DNA of 64,000 nt from Pseudomonas sp. MYb60. Lineage in GTDB: Bacteria; Pseudomonadota; Gammaproteobacteria; Pseudomonadales; Pseudomonadaceae. A program made the translations under genes and the position numbers. Location: positions 1-64,000 of the forward strand of contig NZ_PCOZ01000006.1 in the NCBI RefSeq assembly GCF_002979555.1. The letters are read 5' to 3'. Positions within the stretch are counted from its first letter, which is position 1, and each line of letters begins with the position of its first letter. Under the pieces are notes generated by a model. The model was not told the origin of the DNA. It made no database searches and saw only the letters and a list, made by a program, of their open reading frames with translations. Positions 58,679-64,000 of this stretch are shown here, in pieces.

Positions 58679-60118
58679 ATGCTGCGCAAACTCTCACTGG
58701 CTCTCGCCGTGTCTTGTGCGACCAACGGAATGGTCTGGGCAGCCGAAGCGCCCTTGTCCGCCAACACTGATTTGGTCAGCGTCTACCAGGAAGCGGTCAA
58801 CAACAACGCCGACCTGGCCGCCGCCCGCGCCCAGTACGGCGCGCAAAAAGAAGTGGTGCCCCAGGCCCGCGCCGGGTTGCTGCCGAACCTGTCGGGCGCG
58901 GCCGACATCAACAACGTGCGCACCCAGATCGACACCCCGGCCGCCACCGCCAACCGCGACGCCCACTCCTGGCGCGCGACCTTGAGCCAGCCGCTGTTCC
59001 GCGCCGACCGCTGGTTCCAACTGCAAGCGGCACACGCCACCAATGAACAGGCTGCGCTGCAACTGTCAGCCACCGAACAGAACCTGATTCTGCAAAGCGC
59101 CGAAAGCTACTTCGCCGTGCTGCGTGCCCAGGACAACCTGGCGTCGACCAAGGCCGAAGAGAATGCCTTCAAGCGCCAGCTGGACCAGTCCAACGAGCGC
59201 TTCGACGTCGGCCTGTCGGACAAGACCGACGTGCTGCAATCCCAGGCCAGCTACGACACCGCCCGCGCCAACCGGATTTTGGCCAACCGCCAGGTCGAGG
59301 ACGCGTTCGAAGCCTTGATCACCCTGACCAACCGCCAGTACAACTCGATCCAGGGCGTGGTCCACACCCTGCCGGTGCTGCCGCCGCTGCCCAATGATGC
59401 CAAGGCCTGGGTCGAGACCGCCGGGCGCCAGAACCTGAACCTGCTGGCCAGCAACTACGCGGTCACCGCCGCCGAAGAAACCCTCAAGCAGCGCAAGGCC
59501 GGCCACGCGCCGACGCTGGACGCGGTGGCGCAGTACGAAAAAGGCGACAACGACGCCCTCGGTTTCAGCAACCCGAATGCCTTCGGCACGCCGTATCGCG
59601 GTGATGTGGAGCAGCGCACCATCGGCCTGCGCCTGAATATCCCGCTCTACAGCGGTGGCTTGACCAGCTCGCAAGTGCGTGAGTCCTACTCGCGCCTGGG
59701 CCAGACCGAGCAACAGCGCGAAGGCCTGCGCCGCCAAGTGGTCGAAAACACCCGCAACCTGCACCGTGCGGTCAACACCGATGTGGAGCAGGTGCAGGCG
59801 CGCCGCCAGTCGATCATCTCCAACCAGAGCGCGGTGGAAGCCACGGAAATCGGTTACCAGGTCGGCACGCGCAACATCGTCGATGTGCTGGACTCACAAC
59901 GCCAGCTGTACGCCTCGGTGCGCAACTACAACAACAGCCGCTACGACTACATCCTCGACAACCTGCGTTTGAAGCAGGCAGCGGGGACGCTGAATCCAGG
60001 CGATTTGCAGGAATTGGCGCGTTACCTCAAGGCTGACTACAACCCGGACCGCGATTTCCTGCCGCCGGACCTCGCCAAGGCCGCCGCCGAACAACTCAAA
60101 GCCCGCCCTGGATATTGA
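58679..60118 (+). CDS. tolC: TolC family outer membrane protein
   Basis: A 479-residue outer-membrane channel that pairs with inner-membrane exporters. A signal peptide ends near residue 21 (GMVWA then AEA). The repeated TolC halves are visible as LVSVYQEAVNNNADLAAARA at the start and IPLYSGGLTSSQVRESYS in the second half, and YQVGTRNIVDVLDSQRQLY is a conserved TolC block. The ATG at 58679 has AGGGAT upstream; the longer open frame lacks a signal. No exporter genes are adjacent, as for general-purpose TolC. Confidence 0.95.
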   Translation: MLRKLSLALAVSCATNGMVWAAEAPLSANTDLVSVYQEAVNNNADLAAARAQYGAQKEVVPQARAGLLPNLSGAADINNVRTQIDTPAATANRDAHSWRATLSQPLFRADRWFQLQAAHATNEQAALQLSATEQNLILQSAESYFAVLRAQDNLASTKAEENAFKRQLDQSNERFDVGLSDKTDVLQSQASYDTARANRILANRQVEDAFEALITLTNRQYNSIQGVVHTLPVLPPLPNDAKAWVETAGRQNLNLLASNYAVTAAEETLKQRKAGHAPTLDAVAQYEKGDNDALGFSNPNAFGTPYRGDVEQRTIGLRLNIPLYSGGLTSSQVRESYSRLGQTEQQREGLRRQVVENTRNLHRAVNTDVEQVQARRQSIISNQSAVEATEIGYQVGTRNIVDVLDSQRQLYASVRNYNNSRYDYILDNLRLKQAAGTLNPGDLQELARYLKADYNPDRDFLPPDLAKAAAEQLKARPGY

Positions 60119-60136
60119 AACCACTGCAAAACCACA

Positions 60137-60225
60137 TGTGGGAGGGGGCTTGCCCCCGATAGCAGGGTGTCGGGCACTGTAGATGTGACTGATCCACCGC
60201 TATCAGGGGCAAGCCCCCTCCCACA
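60137..60225. repeat. REPIN (two inverted REP palindromes)
   Basis: Direct REP TGTGGGAGGGGGCTTGCCCC at 60137 and an inverted REP ending at 60225, with about 35 bases between. It lies between the convergent tolC and waaA genes. Confidence 0.9.
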
Positions 60226-60242
60226 TTTTTTGACCGCTGTTG

Positions 60243-61520
60243 TCAGGGGGTGATGAGTTTGGCCAGGCCATCCAACAGGCGCTTCAAAGCGCCTTGGTTG
60301 GCCTGCATCACCGCCAACCCCGCCTGCGCCATCTTGCGCGCATCCTGCGGCAGCTCGAACAACTGCCTTACGGCTTCGGCCAATCCTTCAGCGTCGTCCA
60401 CCTCTCGCAACGCACCCGCTTCACGCATCATCGCGGTGATTTCGAGGAAGTTGAACACATGCGGCCCCATGATCACCGGTTTTGCCAACGCAGCCGGCTC
60501 CAGCGGATTGTGCCCACCGGTAGCGACCAGGCTGCCACCGACGAAGGCGCTGTCGGCCAGGGCATACAAAAACAGCAACTCGCCCATGGTGTCGCCGAGC
60601 ATCACCGAGGTTAGCGCGGTCACTGGCTCGCCCGTGGAGCGGCGCACGGTGGCGAAGCCTTGCTGCTTGCACAGCTCGAACATCGGGCCGAAGCGCTCCT
60701 GGTGCCGGGGGACCAGGATCAGCAGTGCATTCGGATAGCTCTCGAGCAACTGCCGATGGGCCGCGAGCACCACCTCATCTTCGCCTTCATGGGTACTGGC
60801 GGCGATCCACACCGGGCGTTCGCTGGCACCCCATTGCTCACGCAGAGTTGCAGCCCGGGCGGGCAGTTCCGGGTCGATGGTCAGGTCGAACTTGATCGAG
60901 CCGGTGACCTCGACGGTTTCCGGGCGGGCACCCAGGCTGAGGAAACGCTCGGCTTCGGCCTGGGTCTGCACCGCGAACAGGCTCATCTCGGCCAGCATCG
61001 GCGCGGTGAGCTTGGCAAAACGCCCGTAGCCCTTGGCCGAACGCGCCGACAACCGCGCATTGGCCAACGCCACCGGAATTCCGCGCTGGGCGCAGGCATG
61101 GATATGGTTGGGCCACAGCTCGGTTTCCATGATCACCGCCAGTTTCGGCTGTACGCGATCGAGGAAACGCTTGGCCGCGCAGGGCACGTCATAGGGTAAA
61201 TAGCAGTGCTGGATGCGCGGCTCATTGGCGAACAACGCCTGGATCCGCTCGGACCCGGTGGGCGTCATGCAGGTGACGGTGATCGGCAGCGTCGGATAAC
61301 GCGCCAGCAGCCCGCGCACCATCGGCGCGGCGGCGATACTCTCGCCCACCGACACCGCATGCACCCAGATCCCGCCCGGCTGCAACACCGGCAAGCCATA
61401 GGAGAAACGCTCGCTCACGCGCTTGGCGTAGGCCGGCGCTTTGCGCGCACGCAGCCACAGACGTAAAGCCACCAATGGCAGCGCCAGGTAAAACAGACAG
61501 CTGTAGAGAGTTCTATTCAT
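60243..61520 (-). CDS. waaA: Kdo transferase WaaA
   Basis: A 425-residue inner-membrane glycosyltransferase (GT-B fold) that adds Kdo to lipid A precursor, an essential step of lipopolysaccharide assembly. One N-terminal membrane segment (LYSCLFYLALPLVALRLWL) precedes the acceptor domain with the catalytic glutamate in VHAVSVGESIAA. The donor domain has GGSLVATGGHNPLEPAALAKP. The start at 61520 (MNRTLYSC) is the family start. It lies 23 bases downstream of the LysR gene. Confidence 0.96.
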   Translation of the reverse strand: MNRTLYSCLFYLALPLVALRLWLRARKAPAYAKRVSERFSYGLPVLQPGGIWVHAVSVGESIAAAPMVRGLLARYPTLPITVTCMTPTGSERIQALFANEPRIQHCYLPYDVPCAAKRFLDRVQPKLAVIMETELWPNHIHACAQRGIPVALANARLSARSAKGYGRFAKLTAPMLAEMSLFAVQTQAEAERFLSLGARPETVEVTGSIKFDLTIDPELPARAATLREQWGASERPVWIAASTHEGEDEVVLAAHRQLLESYPNALLILVPRHQERFGPMFELCKQQGFATVRRSTGEPVTALTSVMLGDTMGELLFLYALADSAFVGGSLVATGGHNPLEPAALAKPVIMGPHVFNFLEITAMMREAGALREVDDAEGLAEAVRQLFELPQDARKMAQAGLAVMQANQGALKRLLDGLAKLITP

Positions 61521-61543
61521 GGCGGCGGAGTTTATCGGCTTTT

Positions 61544-62434
61544 TCAATCAATCGCCCGTAGGCACTCGGCAAAACGTTCAGCCAAAAAGCGCGCGGCCGG
61601 TCCAAGGGGCTCGTCGCGGCGCCAGACCAGCTCCACCACCAGCGCCGGCGGCGTCCATTCGCTGTCCAGCTCGACCATCTGGTTCTGGTAGATCGGGTAT
61701 TGCACCACATGCCGAGGCAGCCAGGCCCAGCCCAGGCCACGGGTCAGCCATTCGGCCAGCACGTAGAAGCTGTCGGCGCGCCACACCTGCGGGCTGGCGG
61801 CCTCACTGCCGGGATAGACGCTGGTCTGGGTCGACATCAGCAACTGCCGGTATTGCGCCAGCCCTTGGCAATCCACGCTTTTCTGGCGCGCCAGCGGATG
61901 GTTGCGACCGCACACGGTGACCATCTCCACACTGCCCACCACGCGGCGCTCCAGCGCTTCGGGGATCTGGTCGTGATAGAACAGCATGCCCAGGTCGGCC
62001 TTGCGCTCCACCAGTTTGCGTGCGACATCGCCCTGAGCCGCGCTGGAAATCTGCACTTCGAGGTTGGGAAACTGGCCGGCCAACGCGTCGAGGCTGTCGA
62101 GCACCGGCTGGTAGAGCATCGCCTCGTCCTGGGCCAGGCGCAGGCAGGCTTCTTCGCCACGCATCAACGACAGCGCCCGACCGTTCAGGCGCTCGCATTG
62201 ACGCAGGACCTCCCTCGCCTCCTCCAGCAACACGGTGCCCGCTTCAGTGAGACGGGGTTGGCGGCCGCTGCTGCGTTCGAACAGGCTCACACCCAGGTCA
62301 GCCTCCAGCAGGGCGATGCCATTGCTCACCGCCGACTGCGCCTTGCGCTGCCCGCGCGCCACCGCCGAGAACGAGCGCTGTTCGGCGACGCTGACGAACA
62401 GGCGCATCTGTTCCAGATCCCAGTGCATACTCAT
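61544..62434 (-). CDS. LysR family transcriptional regulator
   Basis: A regulator of about 296 residues with an N-terminal winged helix-turn-helix (LEQMRLFVSVAEQRSFSAVA and QSAVSNGIALLEADLGVSLF) and a periplasmic-binding-protein-like effector domain (about 90-290). Start codons at 62452, 62434 and 62428 are possible; MSMHWDLEQ at 62434 is a compromise. It is divergent from the SMR transporter, and the region between holds repeated motifs, so it very probably controls that gene and itself. The effector is unknown. Confidence 0.92.
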   Translation of the reverse strand: MSMHWDLEQMRLFVSVAEQRSFSAVARGQRKAQSAVSNGIALLEADLGVSLFERSSGRQPRLTEAGTVLLEEAREVLRQCERLNGRALSLMRGEEACLRLAQDEAMLYQPVLDSLDALAGQFPNLEVQISSAAQGDVARKLVERKADLGMLFYHDQIPEALERRVVGSVEMVTVCGRNHPLARQKSVDCQGLAQYRQLLMSTQTSVYPGSEAASPQVWRADSFYVLAEWLTRGLGWAWLPRHVVQYPIYQNQMVELDSEWTPPALVVELVWRRDEPLGPAARFLAERFAECLRAID

Positions 62435-62449
62435 GTCCAACCCATCTCC

Positions 62450-62513
62450 CATTCAGATAGGTAATGACTTTACCCCATCTGAAAGCACTCTAGAATGCCA
62501 GCCTATCTGAATG
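62450..62513. promoter_or_regulatory. Divergent LysR/SMR promoter with repeated operator motif
   Basis: CATTCAGATAGG (62450-62461) and CCTATCTGAATG (62502-62513) form a perfect 12-bp inverted repeat, and a third, imperfect copy CCCATCTGAAAG lies at 62474-62485. A possible SMR promoter, TTTACC (62469) and TAGAAT (62491) with a 16-base spacer, is woven between them, the right copy falling at the likely start of transcription. Confidence 0.75.
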
Positions 62514-62535
62514 GCTCTACTCGAAGGATCTGCCC

Positions 62536-62871
62536 ATGAACGCTGCTTACTGCTACCTGGCCATCGCCATCTGCTCGGAAGTGATCGCCACCGTTTCCAT
62601 GAAAGCCATCAAGGGCTGGAGCACGCCTATCCCATTGCTGCTGGTGATCGTCGGCTACGGTGTGGCGTTCTGGATGCTGACCCTGGTGGTGCGCACGGTG
62701 CCGGTGGGCGTGGCTTACGCCGTGTGGGCCGGGATGGGCATCGTGATGGTCAGCATCGCCGCCTTGTTCATCTACGGGCAAAAGCTCGATCTGCCAGCGA
62801 TGCTGGGGATGGGCCTGATTGTGCTGGGCGTGGTGGTGATTCAACTGTTCTCGAAAACCGCCGGGCACTGA
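62536..62871 (+). CDS. Small multidrug resistance (SMR) efflux transporter
   Basis: A 111-residue proton-coupled antiporter with four membrane helices that works as a dimer. The essential proton/substrate-binding glutamate is E15 (AIAICSEVIATVSMK), equivalent to EmrE E14. The motif VPVGVAYAVWAGMGIV is diagnostic of the family. It fits the EmrE (Qac) subtype better than the guanidinium exporter SugE, but the substrate is not certain. AAGGAT lies upstream of the ATG. It is divergent from the LysR regulator. Confidence 0.93.
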   Translation: MNAAYCYLAIAICSEVIATVSMKAIKGWSTPIPLLLVIVGYGVAFWMLTLVVRTVPVGVAYAVWAGMGIVMVSIAALFIYGQKLDLPAMLGMGLIVLGVVVIQLFSKTAGH

Positions 62872-62926
62872 CCGCCCCTCAACAGCCTGTATACTGCGCC
62901 TCTTGTCTAGAACACTGAGGTCGCCC

Positions 62927-64000
62927 ATGCCAACCGTTATTTCCACCGACGTCCTGATTGTCGGCGCCGGGGTTGCCGGCCTCTGGCTGAACGCGCGCCT
63001 GCGCCGCCAGGGGTTTTCCACGGTGTTGGTGGAAAATGCCACCCTGGGCGGTGGTCAGAGCGTGAAGTCCCAGGGGATTATCCACGGCGGTGCGAAATAC
63101 GCCCTGCACGGTGCCCTCACCGGCGCGTCCGAAGCGATTGCCGACATGCCGCGCCGCTGGCGTGAAGCCTTGGCGGGCAACGGCGAACTCGACCTGACCG
63201 GTGTGCGCCTGCTCTCCGAAGCGCACTACCTGTGGTCCCCCGGCACGCTCGCCGGCAACCTCACCAGCTTCTTCGCCAGCAAGGCGGTGCGCGGGCGCGT
63301 GGACCAGGTCAAGGGCGACGACCTGCCGCCAGCCCTGCAAGACCGCCGCTTCAAGGGCAAGGTCTACCGCCTGGCCGAACTGGTGGTGGATGTGCCAAGC
63401 CTGATCGAGCGCCTGGCGCAATTGGCCGGCGACGGCCTGCTCGCCGGGCAGCACATCGAACCGCTGCTCGAAGGCAATAAGCTGGTGGGTTTGAAAGTCG
63501 ACGGCCGCGAGATCCGCGCCCAGCGCATCGTGTTGAGCGCAGGCGGCGGTACTGCCGACCTGCTCACCGCCCTGGGCCTGAGCCAGCCGGCGATGCAAAA
63601 ACGCCCGCTGCACATGATCATCGCCAAAGGCCCCGGCCTCAAGCCACTGTATGCCCATTGCCTGGGCGGCGGCACCAAGCCGCGCATCACCGTGACCACC
63701 CACCCGGCCGCCGACGGCAATTGGGTGTGGTACATGGGCGGTGACATTGCCGAATCCGACGGCGTGGCCCGCACCGCCGAAGAGCAAATCGCCACCGCGC
63801 AGAAAGAGCTGGCGCAACTGCTGCCCTGGATCGACATGAGCCAGACCCAATGGGCGACCCTGCGCGTCGACCGTGCCGAGCCGCTGCAATCGGGCCTGAG
63901 CCGTCCCGATAACGCCTTCGTCGCCGAAGAGGGCCGCCTGCTGGTGGGCTGGCCGACCAAGCTGGCCCTGGCACCGGACTTCGCCGATCGCGTAATCAAT
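62927..64000 (+). CDS. FAD-dependent oxidoreductase (3' end outside window)
   Basis: An open frame of 358 codons that runs off the window end. The dinucleotide-binding motif is VGAGVAGLWL near residue 13, followed by LVENATLGGGQSVKSQGIIHGG, as in the DAO superfamily of amine or glycerol-phosphate type flavoenzymes. Substrate cannot be told. A TATACT -10 box lies 32 bases upstream of the ATG, so it probably has its own promoter and is not part of the SMR transcript. Confidence 0.85.
   Translation, partial: MPTVISTDVLIVGAGVAGLWLNARLRRQGFSTVLVENATLGGGQSVKSQGIIHGGAKYALHGALTGASEAIADMPRRWREALAGNGELDLTGVRLLSEAHYLWSPGTLAGNLTSFFASKAVRGRVDQVKGDDLPPALQDRRFKGKVYRLAELVVDVPSLIERLAQLAGDGLLAGQHIEPLLEGNKLVGLKVDGREIRAQRIVLSAGGGTADLLTALGLSQPAMQKRPLHMIIAKGPGLKPLYAHCLGGGTKPRITVTTHPAADGNWVWYMGGDIAESDGVARTAEEQIATAQKELAQLLPWIDMSQTQWATLRVDRAEPLQSGLSRPDNAFVAEEGRLLVGWPTKLALAPDFADRVIN

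Overview
The window is chromosomal DNA from a Pseudomonas, most likely of the P. fluorescens group. The evidence is GC-rich coding sequence, gene orders typical of gammaproteobacterial pseudomonads (tsaE-amiB-mutL-miaA-hfq-hflX-hflK-hflC-hisZ-purA; orn/rsgA next to motAB; nudF-yqiB-cpdA-yqiA-parE-parC), A. vinelandii-type RhdA, and dispersed REP/REPIN elements with the core TGTGGGAGGGGGCTTG. Almost all of it is core genome. No insertion sequence, prophage, integrase or CRISPR array was seen. I had no database access: names rest on recognised motifs, length and gene order.

Layout. 0-2.4 kb: the radical SAM protein YgiQ (minus). 2.6-7.8 kb: one giant orphan gene (1735 aa) resembling the dermonecrotic-toxin-like DUF6543 family, the only clearly accessory gene. 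7.8-15.1 kb (minus): dnaB, the ribosomal cluster rpsF-rpsR-(DUF2232 membrane protein)-rplI, then rlmB and rnr. 15.3-15.7 kb: two identical tRNA-Leu(CAG) genes in a 240-bp tandem duplication, each with its own promoter and terminator. 15.8-18.4 kb: periplasmic binding protein and fused permease of a Fe3+-type ABC importer, with no ATPase gene nearby. 18.5-32.8 kb (minus): a chemoreceptor, then purA, hisZ, hflC, hflK, hflX, hfq, miaA, mutL, amiB, tsaE and nnrD, many with stop/start overlaps that suggest translational coupling. 32.9-38.7 kb: queG, a TRIC-like channel, orn, rsgA and the flagellar stator genes motB and motA. 38.8-45.1 kb: an HDOD protein, rhdA, psd, serB, and divergently an Smp-like membrane protein with an unusual C-terminal domain. 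45.2-54.1 kb (minus): a PqiC-like lipoprotein, parC, an esterase-like periplasmic protein, parE, yqiA, cpdA, a DUF1249 protein and nudF. 54.3-58.5 kb: a lipoprotein, then cytX and thiC behind a TPP riboswitch. 58.7-64.0 kb: tolC, waaA, a LysR regulator divergent from an SMR transporter, and an FAD oxidoreductase cut by the window end.

How the genes work together: the minus-strand blocks combine RNA biology (hfq, miaA, rnr, rlmB, orn, rsgA, queG), replication and topology (dnaB, parC, parE, mutL), membrane quality control (hflKC) and envelope functions (amiB, psd, waaA, tolC). Thiamine supply is organised as a riboswitch-controlled synthesis gene plus a putative pyrimidine importer. motAB carry a recognisable FliA (sigma-28) promoter.

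No complete new multi-gene system is evident. The best candidates for follow-up are the giant toxin-like protein, the Smp-like protein with a possible degenerate nucleotidyl-cyclase fold, the LysR/SMR intergenic operator made of three copies of one motif, and the REPIN variants.
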